A stretch of DNA of 64,000 bases from Weizmannia acidilactici (GTDB lineage: Bacteria; Bacillota; Bacilli; Bacillales; Bacillaceae_C), in contig NZ_BKZR01000004.1 of assembly GCF_008974225.1 (NCBI RefSeq), forward strand, positions 46,414 through 110,413, read 5' to 3'. The notes under the pieces were generated by a model. The model searched no databases. It had not been told where the DNA came from and worked only from the letters and a program-made list of their open reading frames with translations. The position numbers were made by a program, and so were the translations under genes. Shown here in pieces: positions 31,507-40,353 of this stretch; position 1 is the first letter of the stretch, and the number at the start of each line of letters is the position of its first letter.

Positions 31507-32922
31507 TTACGCATGGATTTCAAGCCCGTCGACAGCGAGCGCCGCTTCCCCGATTGCTTCACTCAGCGTCGGGTGCGGATGGACTGCCATGGCCACCTCC
31601 CAAGGGGCTGCATCCAATACGCGCGCCAATCCGGCTTCTGAAATCATATCTGTTGCATGCGGTCCAATGATATGTACACCTAATATATCGTTCGTTTCTA
31701 CATCTGCAACCATTTTGACGAAGCCGTCCGATTCGCCGTGGACGAGCGCTTTTCCGACCGCTTTAAAAGAAAATTTGCCAACTTTCACATTGTACCCTTT
31801 TTCTTTCGCCTTGTCTTCACTTAATCCGACACTCGCAATTTCAGGGTTTGCGTACACGCATTTCGGGACAAATGTTTCATTGAGCGGATCCGGATTTTTG
31901 CCGGCAATATGGTCAACCGCAATGATGCCTTCCCGCGATGCCACATGGGCAAGCTGCAATCCGCCTACACAATCTCCGATTGCATAAATATGGGATTCTT
32001 TTGTCTGGTAAAATTCATTCACACGGATCGCGCCGTTTTCGATTTCTATCTCCGTATTTTCAAGGCCGATATTTTCTATGTTGGCGACCCTCCCGACAGA
32101 CAATAACAGTTTTTCCGCCTCAAGCGTTTTTGCGCCGACGTCTGCTTCGATCCGCAATTTGCCTTCCCCGGTATGAAGGGAAGCGGGATTTAAAGTAGTG
32201 CCTGTTAAAACCGTAACCCCTTTTTTCTTCAGCAGGCGGGCGATCTCTTTTGATATTTCGCAGTCCTCGCCCGGCAAAAGGCGGTCTGCTACCTCGCAAA
32301 TCGTGACTTCCACGCCGAAGTCGGAAAGCATGGACGCCCATTCAACCCCGATCGCACCGCCGCCGGCAATGATCACCGATGCCGGGAGTTCCGAAAGTTC
32401 CAATGCCTCATCGGACGTGAGCACATATTCCCCGTCAACCTCAAATCCCGGCAGAACGCGCGGGCGCGAACCGGTTGCGATAATCAAATGTTTTGGAAGG
32501 AGCATTTCGTTTCCGCCGCCGGAACTTTCCACCGAAACCGTTCCTGGAAGCGGAGAAAAGATCGATGGGCCGAGGATTCTGCCTGTGCCTTCGTACACAT
32601 CGATTTTCCCTTTTTTCATAAGATGCACTACACCTCGGTGCAGCTGGCCCACTACCGCCTTTTTCCGCTCCTGGATTTTTGCAAAGTTCAATTCGGCGCC
32701 AGTTACGTCAATGCCAAAATCCCCGCTTTTCCGGATTGTCCGGTAGACTTCCGCGCTTCTTAAAAGGGCTTTCGTCGGAATGCAGCCTTTATGCAGGCAT
32801 GTGCCGCCAAGTTTCTCTTTTTCGACAATTGCGGTTTTTAATCCGAGTCGGGAAGCGCGGATAGCCGCCACATAGCCCCCAGTGCCGCCGCCCAGCACAA
32901 CTACATCATATTCTGTTGCCAA
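31507..32922 (-). CDS. lpdV: dihydrolipoamide dehydrogenase (bkd E3)
   Basis: FAD-dependent E3 subunit that reoxidises the lipoyl groups. The 471-aa protein has the FAD motif VVLGGGTGGYVAA, the redox-active disulfide GGTCLHKGCIP (Cys pair about residues 42-47), the NAD motif GGGAIGVEWA and the C-terminal His-Glu pair in HPHPTLSEA. TTG start after AGGAGG. In B. subtilis buk precedes this gene; here bcd does. Confidence 0.93.
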   Translation of the reverse strand: MATEYDVVVLGGGTGGYVAAIRASRLGLKTAIVEKEKLGGTCLHKGCIPTKALLRSAEVYRTIRKSGDFGIDVTGAELNFAKIQERKKAVVGQLHRGVVHLMKKGKIDVYEGTGRILGPSIFSPLPGTVSVESSGGGNEMLLPKHLIIATGSRPRVLPGFEVDGEYVLTSDEALELSELPASVIIAGGGAIGVEWASMLSDFGVEVTICEVADRLLPGEDCEISKEIARLLKKKGVTVLTGTTLNPASLHTGEGKLRIEADVGAKTLEAEKLLLSVGRVANIENIGLENTEIEIENGAIRVNEFYQTKESHIYAIGDCVGGLQLAHVASREGIIAVDHIAGKNPDPLNETFVPKCVYANPEIASVGLSEDKAKEKGYNVKVGKFSFKAVGKALVHGESDGFVKMVADVETNDILGVHIIGPHATDMISEAGLARVLDAAPWEVAMAVHPHPTLSEAIGEAALAVDGLEIHA

Positions 32923-32991
32923 ACCGTGTACCTCCTTCTTCGTTTAGGCCGCATTGCCGAAGCAGCAATAGCGGCATGTTGACTGCCGGTG

Positions 32992-34095
32992 TTAATACTG
33001 CAGCCGTTTTTCCAAAATGTGTTTATTATATAGCAAAAACTGCGACCTCGAGCGGGAAACTTTTCGGATCCGTTCTTCTGCCATCCGGTCGGCCGCCAAA
33101 TATGTCGGAATCCGGTCGCGCTTTGAAATTTCAATGACTTTTTCCACATTATTGTATATTTGCTCAACTTTTTTCATAGCCCTTTCCCGGTTGTAACCGT
33201 GCAGTTCATCGGCGACATTGATGACACCGCCGGCATTGACAACATAATCCGGTGCATAGAGGATACCCATTTCATGGATCAGATCCCCGTGACGCGGCTC
33301 TTTCAGCTGGTTATTCGCCGAACCGGCAATGACTTTTGCCTTCAGCAGCGGAATGGTGTGATCGTTTAATATCGCCCCCAATGCGCACGGTGCAAAAATA
33401 TCGCAGTCCACTGCGTAAATGTCCTTTGGATCCGCCGCTTTAGCCCGGAAAGCGTCAACCGCGCGTTTCACAGCATCAGCGGCAATATCGGTCACAATAA
33501 GATTGGCGCCTTCCCCATGAAGATAACGGCACAATTCAAAGGCGACATTGTCGACACCTTGGACCGCAATGGTCTTTCCTTCCAGCGAATCGCTTCCGAA
33601 CGCTTCTTTTGCCGCGGCTTTCATCCCGACATAGCAGCCGTATGCGGTAACGGGCGACGGATTGCCGGATGAACCGTACGTTTGCGAAACACCTGTCACA
33701 AAATTGGTTTCTTCATGGATGATGTCCATATCTTCAACAGTGGTGCCGACATCCTCCGCCGTGATATAGCGGCCGCCGAGCCCTTGGATAAAGCGGCCGA
33801 ACGCACGGAACATTTCTTCATTTTTGTCTTTGTGCGGGTCGCCGATGATAACCGTTTTACCCCCGCCAAGATTCAGCCCCGCCGCGGCGTTTTTATAGGT
33901 CATGCCTTTTGCAAGCCTCAGTGCATCTTCAATTGCCGCTTCTTCGGATTCATACGTCCACATTCTTGTTCCTCCGAGCGCAGGGCCGAGCGTTGTATCG
34001 TGTATGGCGATGATTGCCTTTAAACCGGATGCGGCATCATGGCAAAACAAAAGCTGTTCGTAATCATATTTTCCCATATAATCAAAAATTTCCAT
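32992..34095 (-). CDS. bcd: leucine (branched-chain amino acid) dehydrogenase
   Basis: NAD-dependent reversible deamination of Leu, Val and Ile to the keto acids that feed the Bkd complex. The 367-aa protein is Glu/Leu/Phe/Val dehydrogenase family with the catalytic-lysine motif LNLGGGKTVIIGDP (about residue 80), LGGTRMW and a Rossmann motif (VQGVDNVAF). The start ATG 34095 (MEIFDYM) follows GGAGG. First gene of the operon, about 230 bp downstream of a sigma-54-type promoter. Confidence 0.92.
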   Translation of the reverse strand: MEIFDYMGKYDYEQLLFCHDAASGLKAIIAIHDTTLGPALGGTRMWTYESEEAAIEDALRLAKGMTYKNAAAGLNLGGGKTVIIGDPHKDKNEEMFRAFGRFIQGLGGRYITAEDVGTTVEDMDIIHEETNFVTGVSQTYGSSGNPSPVTAYGCYVGMKAAAKEAFGSDSLEGKTIAVQGVDNVAFELCRYLHGEGANLIVTDIAADAVKRAVDAFRAKAADPKDIYAVDCDIFAPCALGAILNDHTIPLLKAKVIAGSANNQLKEPRHGDLIHEMGILYAPDYVVNAGGVINVADELHGYNRERAMKKVEQIYNNVEKVIEISKRDRIPTYLAADRMAEERIRKVSRSRSQFLLYNKHILEKRLQY

Positions 34096-34327
34096 TTTGG
34101 TGTCCTCCGTTTTCCGCAAAAAAGTGCTGTTACTCTTTTCTATGCATCATGGGCGGTTTTGCTATTAAAGTGCCCTTGATGCGGGGCTTTCTTGTTGTAC
34201 ACCGCTGAATTTGCTCCGCAGCACGCATCGGGCATCTTCGCGCGGCACCCCAGCATCAGGATCCCTTCTTGCCCGCTTTTTCCGCAAATTTTACGGTGAA
34301 CAACCATGCTCCTTTGCCAATCAAAAA

Positions 34328-34343
34328 TGCAAAAATAATGCCA
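34328..34343 (-). promoter_or_regulatory. sigma-54 (SigL) -24/-12 promoter of the bkd operon
   Basis: On the minus strand TGGCAT, 5 bp, TTGCA: matches the TGGCAC-N5-TTGCW -24/-12 consensus at all invariant positions (GG and GC 10 bp apart). It lies about 230 bp before bcd and just downstream of the BkdR-type activator gene, as expected for a SigL-dependent operon. Confidence 0.78.
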
Positions 34344-34448
34344 TTTTGCGTGGTATTTCATTTTGCACCCTAACGATGCCTTCCAAACATTTATGGAAGC
34401 GGAGACGGGGCACGCGGGAAAATAAACTTACGTTTACCAGTTTGCTAC

Positions 34449-34490
34449 TTTTTGCACGAAGATGCAAATTATTGCATGCCGTTTTTTGCA
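34449..34490 (-). promoter_or_regulatory. candidate BkdR enhancer sites
   Basis: A cluster of TTTGCA / TGCAAA and TGCAA-TTGCA inverted repeats about 110-150 bp upstream of the -24/-12 promoter, overlapping the end of the activator gene. Position and symmetry suit an activator-binding enhancer; the recognition sequence is not known to me. Confidence 0.4.
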
Positions 34491-36531
34491 AGATTGTATT
34501 TCTCCAATTTATAATACAGGCTTCTTAATGAAATGCCGAGCTGCTTCGCTGCTTTTGTTTTATTTCCGGCGTTTTCCGCCAATGCTTTTTCGACCACATG
34601 CTTTTCAAACGCTGCCATCAACCTGTCCAGATTCCCTTCTCCCGCCACAAAATTGTCATTTTTTTCAAGCCTTTTCCCCGCCGTTAGCCCAAGCCCGGCC
34701 AGGTGCACGGCATCCATGATTTTTTCTTGGAAACCCATAAAAATAATCGCCCGGCCGAGTACATTTTCAAGTTCGCGGACATTCCCCGGCCAATCGTACC
34801 TGCATAAGACCGAAAGCGCCGCCTCCGATATTCCTTCCACGTTCCGGCCGTAATCCTGGTTGATTTTCTGGATGAGTCGCTTGCATAATAACGGAATCTC
34901 CTGTTTTCTCGACCTGAGCGGCGGAATGCGGATCGGCATTCGGTCAAGCCGGTAATATAAGTCTTCCCTGAACTTCCCTTTGGCAACAGCTTTTTCAAGA
35001 TGAACGTGCGTGGCGGCAATGATGCGGACATCAACTGGCACCGGTTTTGTCCCCCCGACGCGGACGATTTCCTTTTCCTGCAGCACCCGCAGCAGCTTTG
35101 CCTGCATATGGGCGCTGAGCTCACCGATTTCATCCAAAAACAGGCTGCCGCCGTCCGCTTCTTCAAACAGTCCTTTTTTTCCGCCCCTTTTCGCGCCCGA
35201 AAAAGCTCCTTCTTCATAGCCGAAAAGTTCGCTCTCAAGCAGAGATTCGGAAATGGCCGCACAATTTACACGGATAAACTTATGATTTCTGCGGCTGCTG
35301 GCCTGGTGGATCGCATGGGCAAACAATTCTTTTCCAGTGCCGGACTCCCCGCGCAATAATATTGTGACGGGCGTCTGCGCCGCAAGTTTTGCCTGCTCGA
35401 CCGCCATATCCATCTCATCTGATGCATGGATAATATCATCAAATGTATATTTGGCCGTACTTACCCGCGCCATTTGCCTTGCACGGCTCAGTTCTTTCGT
35501 TAACGACTCGATTTCGGACACATCGTGGATGACACCGACGCTCCCCTTTAATACTCCGTTCACGATCACCGGCGCCACATTGACAACCACTTCCTTTTTT
35601 AACGGGCCGACCCGCATTTTTACGCCGCGGACCGGTTTTTTTGTCTGCAGCACCTTATAATGCATGCTTTCGCCCTCCGATATGTCCGCGGTTGCCGGTT
35701 TGCCGATCACTTCCTCCTCGCTTAAGCCGGTAATCCTTGTATAGGCGGGATTAATGAGGATGCCGTGCCCTTTTTCGTCAACGACCGAGATCGCATCATC
35801 GCTCGAATGAATGATCTCCTGCAGCATATTTTGATTTCTTTTAAATTTGTGATTTCCTCAGCCTGCTTTACGGCTTCAGTAATATCGCGGAATACCGAAA
35901 TGGCCCCGGCAACTTCACCGTCTTCGTTGAACATCGGGATATGGGATGCAAGTATTTTTGTGCCGTTCTGCAATTCGATTTCCACATTTGATTCGCTTTT
36001 CTTTGTTCTGAGTACATGCTCCAGCCTGCTGTTCGGGATGACACATGAAATCGGCCTGCCCACCACACTGCAGGCGGATACACCGTTGATCTTTTCCGCA
36101 CTCCGGTTCATAAAAATAATATTGCCGCCTTTGTCAATTACTGTCATACCTTCTGCTGTCGACTGAAGGATCAGTTCATGCTTTTTCGTTTCATTTTCCA
36201 GTTTCCGGATGAGGGCTTCTTTTTCCTCCAGCAATTTGGCAATCAAGTAGGCGACACTACCGGGGACAACCGTTTTTTTCGGGCATTCGGCAACGATTTC
36301 CCGGAATACATGCTCATTGCTGGTCACTTCGATGATGATGCCAACATTTGAGCGGGCATAACTGCGCCAGTCCTCCCCTGTTTTCACGCCCATTTCTTTA
36401 GCCAGCCTGATTCCGGCGGCATCTGGATTGATGTCCACGATCGCCGAGACATGGAACCGCGCACTTTCCGATAAAATTTTTAAAATTGCTTTCCCGCCTT
36501 TTCCGCCGCCTACAATTAAGACGTTTTGCAA
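34469..36531 (-). pseudogene. bkdR: sigma-54-dependent activator BkdR, one frameshift
   Basis: Enhancer-binding activator of the SigL bkd promoter. Two frames join into one protein of about 687 aa. It has an N-terminal nucleotide-binding-like region (VGGGKGGKAILKIL) and two PAS domains (about 120-220 and 235-340). An AAA+ sigma-54 domain follows (GESGTGKELFAHAIH, ELFGYEEGAFSGAKR, DEIGELSAHMQAKLL), then a Fis-type HTH (AAKQLGISLRSLYYKLEKY). The break is in an AAAA run near 35830; one added A restores the frame between the two PAS domains. TTG start after AAAGGGGG. Since the operon it controls is intact, a sequencing undercall is a serious alternative to true inactivation. Confidence 0.8.
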
Positions 36532-36774
36532 TTTTGTTCCCCCTTTTTCAGTCCTGTTTGATTTGCCATCCTCCTATTCAATTTTTACGACTGTTGAACG
36601 TACCGGATTCACAATGAAATACGGATTCCGCAGCAACCATAGCCAATGCCAAAGCGTCCCACAGGCATTGCCATTTTATTACATATAGAATCGCTTTTAT
36701 ATACAATTGGAAGCATTGCCACACTAAAAATACGGATGGTATAATGGGAAAAATACGGGAAAAGGGGGAACGGG

Positions 36775-37008
36775 ATGGGAAGGTTGATTGCGCTTTTTAT
36801 TTTGGCTTTTCCGGTCATCATGGCGACTGCCGGCATAAAATGGATGAGGGATATGATTTTCGGCATTTTGCACCACCCGTTTCCTTCACTCTCCGTACAG
36901 TTTTTGGCAGGGCTGCTTTTTTGCACAGGCGGGGTTGCATTTACTGCCGGTTTTATCCTGCACCGAGACCGTAAACACAACAAAGTGCAGAAGCGTTTCA
37001 GCAAATAA
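36775..37008 (+). CDS. yqzF: YqzF-like membrane protein (DUF2627)
   Basis: A 77-aa protein with two hydrophobic segments (about residues 3-20 and 40-62) and a basic C-terminal tail (HRDRKHNKVQKR). Function unknown. It is divergent from bkdR and converges on glpQ, as in B. subtilis. ATG 36775 follows AAAGGGGGAACGGG. Confidence 0.8.
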   Translation: MGRLIALFILAFPVIMATAGIKWMRDMIFGILHHPFPSLSVQFLAGLLFCTGGVAFTAGFILHRDRKHNKVQKRFSK

Positions 37009-37040
37009 ACGCAAAAACATTCATGGCCATCGGCAGAAAA

Positions 37041-37077
37041 AAACCCGTTAAGAAATTTAGTTTCTCGACGGGTTTTT
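37041..37077 (+). terminator. bidirectional terminator between yqzF and glpQ
   Basis: AAACCCGT / ACGGGTTT outer stem with a nested AGAAA / TTTCT pair and a TTTTTT tail; A-runs on the other side allow use from both directions. Confidence 0.88.
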
Positions 37078-37101
37078 TCGTTTCGGTACAGCCCCTTTCC
37101 G

Positions 37102-37827
37102 CTATTCGTATTCTTTTCTGATCCGTTCCGCCATTTCCGGATAATCCGTAATAATGGCGGTGCAGCCTATTTCAAACAGCCTCCGCATATCTTTTTCGGT
37201 ATTGACTGTATATGGCCTGACAGCGATGCCGTTTTCCATCGCTGTTTGAATAATCTGGTCACTGGTGGTCACGAGACGTGGATGGATCCCCCCCGCCCGG
37301 ATGGATTTTGCATAAACCCAAGGCATAAACAGCATTTCCGAGTATAGGGGGGCAATTTCGATTTCAGGTGCCAGCCTGTAACAATGGATAATCGAATAGT
37401 GGTTAAACGAAGAAAAAATGACCCGCTCCTCCAGTTGATAAGCTTTGATTAAAGCAACCGTTTTTTCCTCGATTGACGGATAGCTGATTTTCGCTGTTTT
37501 CAGTTCAATATTACAGAGGAGCCGGTTCGTTTTCAGCCAGCCGAAAACTTCCTTCAGCGCCGGGATGCGGAGTTTTCCCGCCACACCAAAACGGTCACGT
37601 ACGTCCAAGTTTTGCAATTCGGCGAGCGTAAAATCTTTCACAAAACCTTTACCTGATGTTGTCCTGTTCACGGTTTCATCATGGATGACGACAATTTCCC
37701 CGTCTTTAGAGAGTTGGACATCCAGTTCGATGCCATCCGCTCCCGCCCTTTCCGCTTGCAAGAAAGCTTCCATTGTATTTTCCGGATGGGTCCCTGCTGA
37801 ACCGCGATGCGCAAAAATAAATGTCAA
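37102..37827 (-). CDS. glpQ: glycerophosphodiester phosphodiesterase (YqiK-like)
   Basis: Hydrolyses glycerophosphodiesters to glycerol 3-phosphate and an alcohol. The 241-aa TIM-barrel protein has the GDPD signature near the N-terminus (FAHRGSAGTHPENTM; GIELDVQLSKDG; VVIHDETVNRTT) with the catalytic His pair. No signal peptide, so cytoplasmic. The start is placed at TTG 37827 because MTFIFAHRG matches the family N-terminus; a GTG three codons earlier (37836) has too short a spacing to the AAAGGA site. Synteny points to yqiK/glpQ2 rather than the secreted GlpQ. Confidence 0.85.
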   Translation of the reverse strand: MTFIFAHRGSAGTHPENTMEAFLQAERAGADGIELDVQLSKDGEIVVIHDETVNRTTSGKGFVKDFTLAELQNLDVRDRFGVAGKLRIPALKEVFGWLKTNRLLCNIELKTAKISYPSIEEKTVALIKAYQLEERVIFSSFNHYSIIHCYRLAPEIEIAPLYSEMLFMPWVYAKSIRAGGIHPRLVTTSDQIIQTAMENGIAVRPYTVNTEKDMRRLFEIGCTAIITDYPEMAERIRKEYE

Positions 37828-37951
37828 ATGCCCCACATCCTTTTCTTTTCAATTCCCATCTTTTATATATTCTTCAATCGGCACGGAGATGAAAAGAAGG
37901 GCACAGGGAAGCGAGCATTCCCGTACGGATACTTTTAAACACACATAAAAT

Positions 37952-37984
37952 GGCCGGTTGTAAGGATTTGTATCGTCTGCCGGC
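37952..37984 (-). terminator. terminator of spo0A
   Basis: GGCCGG / CCGGCC stem with a loop of about 20 nt, followed on the minus strand by ATTTTATG. Confidence 0.55.
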
Positions 37985-37995
37985 CCCTAACCCTT

Positions 37996-38784
37996 TCAGG
38001 AAGCTTTGTGCTCAAGGCGAAGTTTGTCTGCGACCATGGCAATAAATTCACTGTTTGTAGGTTTGGCTTTTGTCATAGAAACCGTGTACCCGAATAAAGT
38101 GGAAATCGATTCAATATTCCCCCTGCTCCACGCAACTTCTATCGCATGGCGGATAGCGCGCTCCACACGGCTGGCAGTGGTATTGTATTTTTTGGCAATT
38201 TCCGGGTACAGCACTTTTGTAATCGAACCGAGCAGTTCAATATCATTGTACACCATTGAAATCGCCTCCCGTAAATACATGTACCCTTTAATATGGGCGG
38301 GCACCCCAATTTCGTGGATGATGCTCGTAATACTCGCATCGAGATTTTTCGGTTTTGAGTCAGCCTGTACGCGGCCGAGGCCGGACGGGGACTTCAGTAC
38401 AGTGCTTGCTTTGCCGCTTATCTGCCGGATATGGGAAACAAGCATATCCATATCAAACGGTTTTAAGACAAAATAAGAAGCGCCGAGTTCGACTGCTTTT
38501 TTCGTGACGTCTTCCTGGCCGAAAGCTGTCAACATGATCACATTTGGCATCGGCGAATGGCCCGTTTCCCTTAGTTTTTTCAAAACCCCGAGTCCGTCCA
38601 GATGCGGCATAATGATATCGAGCAATAAAATATCCGGCGCCGCGTCTTTCAGCTTTTCAAGGCATTCCGTTCCGCTGTAGGCTGTGCCGGTAATTTCCAT
38701 ATCTTCCTGCGATGATATATACTCTTCTAATAGACGTACAAGTTCACGGTTGTCATCGACAATAAATACTTTGATTTTTTTCAC
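37996..38784 (-). CDS. spo0A: sporulation master regulator Spo0A
   Basis: Response regulator at the end of the sporulation phosphorelay. The 262-aa protein has a receiver domain (DDNREL acidic pocket; phospho-acceptor Asp56 in LLLDIIMPHLDG; the LTAFGQ Thr switch; LKPFD Lys) and the Spo0A-specific DNA-binding domain, nearly identical to the family (SITSIIHEIGVPAHIKGY; TASRVERAIRHAIEVAW). The C-terminus LRLEHKAS is family-typical. The start is GTG 38784, nine bases from AGGAGG. It lies downstream of spoIVB as in all Bacilli. Spo0A~P also induces sinI in B. subtilis, linking it to the sin region here. Confidence 0.97.
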   Translation of the reverse strand: MKKIKVFIVDDNRELVRLLEEYISSQEDMEITGTAYSGTECLEKLKDAAPDILLLDIIMPHLDGLGVLKKLRETGHSPMPNVIMLTAFGQEDVTKKAVELGASYFVLKPFDMDMLVSHIRQISGKASTVLKSPSGLGRVQADSKPKNLDASITSIIHEIGVPAHIKGYMYLREAISMVYNDIELLGSITKVLYPEIAKKYNTTASRVERAIRHAIEVAWSRGNIESISTLFGYTVSMTKAKPTNSEFIAMVADKLRLEHKAS

Positions 38785-38838
38785 TACCACTGTCCTCCTC
38801 AAAAAAAAAAATAACCGTATCTCTTTACATAAATATGT

Positions 38839-38863
38839 TTCGACAATGGCGGAAAAATTCCTG
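38839..38863 (-). promoter_or_regulatory. SigH-type spo0A promoter with overlapping 0A box
   Basis: On the minus strand CAGGAATTT (38855-38863) matches the SigH -35 RnAGGAwWW, and GTCGAAA lies 12-13 bp downstream at the -10 position. The same place contains a perfect 0A box TGTCGAA (38839-38845), so Spo0A~P could bind over the -10 and autoregulate, as at the B. subtilis Ps promoter. Confidence 0.65.
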
Positions 38864-38877
38864 CTTTTTTATAAATT

Positions 38878-40170
38878 TTATTTTTTTTCGAAAGCGGAAG
38901 GGGACGCGCCCCTTCCTTTTATGCCTGCTTCATTGAGCATCCATTCGATATGGACGCCGTATCCGGATGTCGGATCGTTGACAAATACATGCGTCACCGC
39001 ACCGACAAGCCGGCCGTTCTGGATAATCGGGCTTCCGCTCATGCCCTGTACAATCCCCCCTGTTTTTTTCAGGAGTTTAGGATCGGTAATTTTGATGACC
39101 ATTCCTTTCGTTGCCGGAAATTTTTGCGGAATGGTGCTGACGATTTTAATCGAATACGCTTCGACCTTTTTTCCGTCCACAACGGTTAAAATTTTGGCCG
39201 GCCCCGTTTTAACCTGGTCGGACAGCGCAATCGGGATCGGTTTGGCATACCCGTTACCCAAGCTGCTTAAGCTGCCGTTTAGCTTGCCGAAAATGCCGAA
39301 CGGGCTGTTCTTTGTGATCGTCCCGATTTGGCCCTCTTCGGAAAAGCGCGCAAGTTTTTCCCCTGGGCTGCCGTTTTTCCCTTTTTCAATGGACGTGACT
39401 ACCGAATTGACAATCCGGCCGTTTTCAACGACGATCGGCTTTTTGGTATCCATATCCGAAATGACATGGCCGAGCGCTCCGTATTTTTTTGTTTTCGGGT
39501 CGATAAACGTCATGGTGCCAATGCCAGCAGCGGAATCCCGGATATACAACCCGAGTTTATAATTTTGTTCGGTTTTGTCTTTTTGCGGATGGATTGTTGT
39601 CCGGATCGTCCGGTCATCCCTTTTGATGACAACCGGAAGTGCCTTCCCCTCTTCCCCCACCTTTTGCACAATTGGGGCAACATCGGACATATTTTCGATT
39701 TTTTTCCCGCCCATTTCGAGAATCATATCGCCGACTTGAATGCCGGCTTGTTCCCCGGGAGAGATTTTTCCTTTGTCCGTTTGCACAAGATGGTGGCCGA
39801 CGACGAGGACACCGAGCGTTTTCAGCTTGACGCCGATCGACTGGCCGCCCGGAATCATCTTGATGTTTTTATACACTTCCACATCGGTTTTTTTAATCGG
39901 GACGCCTGCCAGTTCAAGAAACATTTCTTCTTTTCCGGCTGTTTTCCCTTTAATCGAAACCGATTGCTTATTTTCCTTGATATCCGCACTGTTCCCTTTT
40001 ACAGCAACTGTTGCAGCGGCGGATTTATGGAATTCAATTTGCTGGCCTTCCATTAAGCGAACTTGCTTCGGAAAGTGAAGGTATTGTTGAAAAGGTTGCG
40101 AAAAACCTAATAGCACAAGTGAAACAAGGAGAAATCCGCCAATCAGCTTTCTTACGTTTTCAAAGTTCAA
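38878..40170 (-). CDS. spoIVB: SpoIVB serine peptidase
   Basis: Forespore-secreted protease that triggers pro-sigma-K processing by the SpoIVFA/FB complex. The 430-aa protein has an N-terminal signal/membrane segment (about residues 8-28), a PDZ domain (GQSIGVKLKTLGVLVVGH to about 200) and the S55 peptidase domain. Catalytic His is in KKYGALGHVISDMD, the Ser in QGMSGSPIIQNG and the conserved Asp in KITDPKLL. The start is ambiguous: TTG 40170 has better spacing to GAGGAG than the upstream GTG 40179. Between recN and spo0A as usual. Confidence 0.95.
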   Translation of the reverse strand: MNFENVRKLIGGFLLVSLVLLGFSQPFQQYLHFPKQVRLMEGQQIEFHKSAAATVAVKGNSADIKENKQSVSIKGKTAGKEEMFLELAGVPIKKTDVEVYKNIKMIPGGQSIGVKLKTLGVLVVGHHLVQTDKGKISPGEQAGIQVGDMILEMGGKKIENMSDVAPIVQKVGEEGKALPVVIKRDDRTIRTTIHPQKDKTEQNYKLGLYIRDSAAGIGTMTFIDPKTKKYGALGHVISDMDTKKPIVVENGRIVNSVVTSIEKGKNGSPGEKLARFSEEGQIGTITKNSPFGIFGKLNGSLSSLGNGYAKPIPIALSDQVKTGPAKILTVVDGKKVEAYSIKIVSTIPQKFPATKGMVIKITDPKLLKKTGGIVQGMSGSPIIQNGRLVGAVTHVFVNDPTSGYGVHIEWMLNEAGIKGRGASPSAFEKK

Positions 40171-40305
40171 ACAATCCACTCTCCTCGCTTCTAGTCCACC
40201 CTTTTGGTTTAGCCTTTATTTTATTTGGCTATGATTTTAATTTAGCCTTGAAGCGCTTTAAATATAACCGGACCGTTGGAAAAAAACCTGCCCAAACTGG
40301 ATAGA

Positions 40306-40353
40306 AAGGGGTCGGCTCCACCTTTTTTCCAAAAGGCGGGCCCCGGACCCCTT
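40306..40353 (-). terminator. large hairpin at the end of recN
   Basis: AAGGGGTC / GACCCCTT perfect outer stem with partially pairing GC-rich inner arms, overlapping the recN stop and followed by TTTCTATCC. Probably a terminator, although the T-run is weak. Confidence 0.5.

Noticed and set aside
34140..34361. Cys/His-containing minus-strand frame in the bcd leader.
   Set aside because: Its start lies upstream of the SigL promoter, so the main transcript could not encode it; no similarity recognised.
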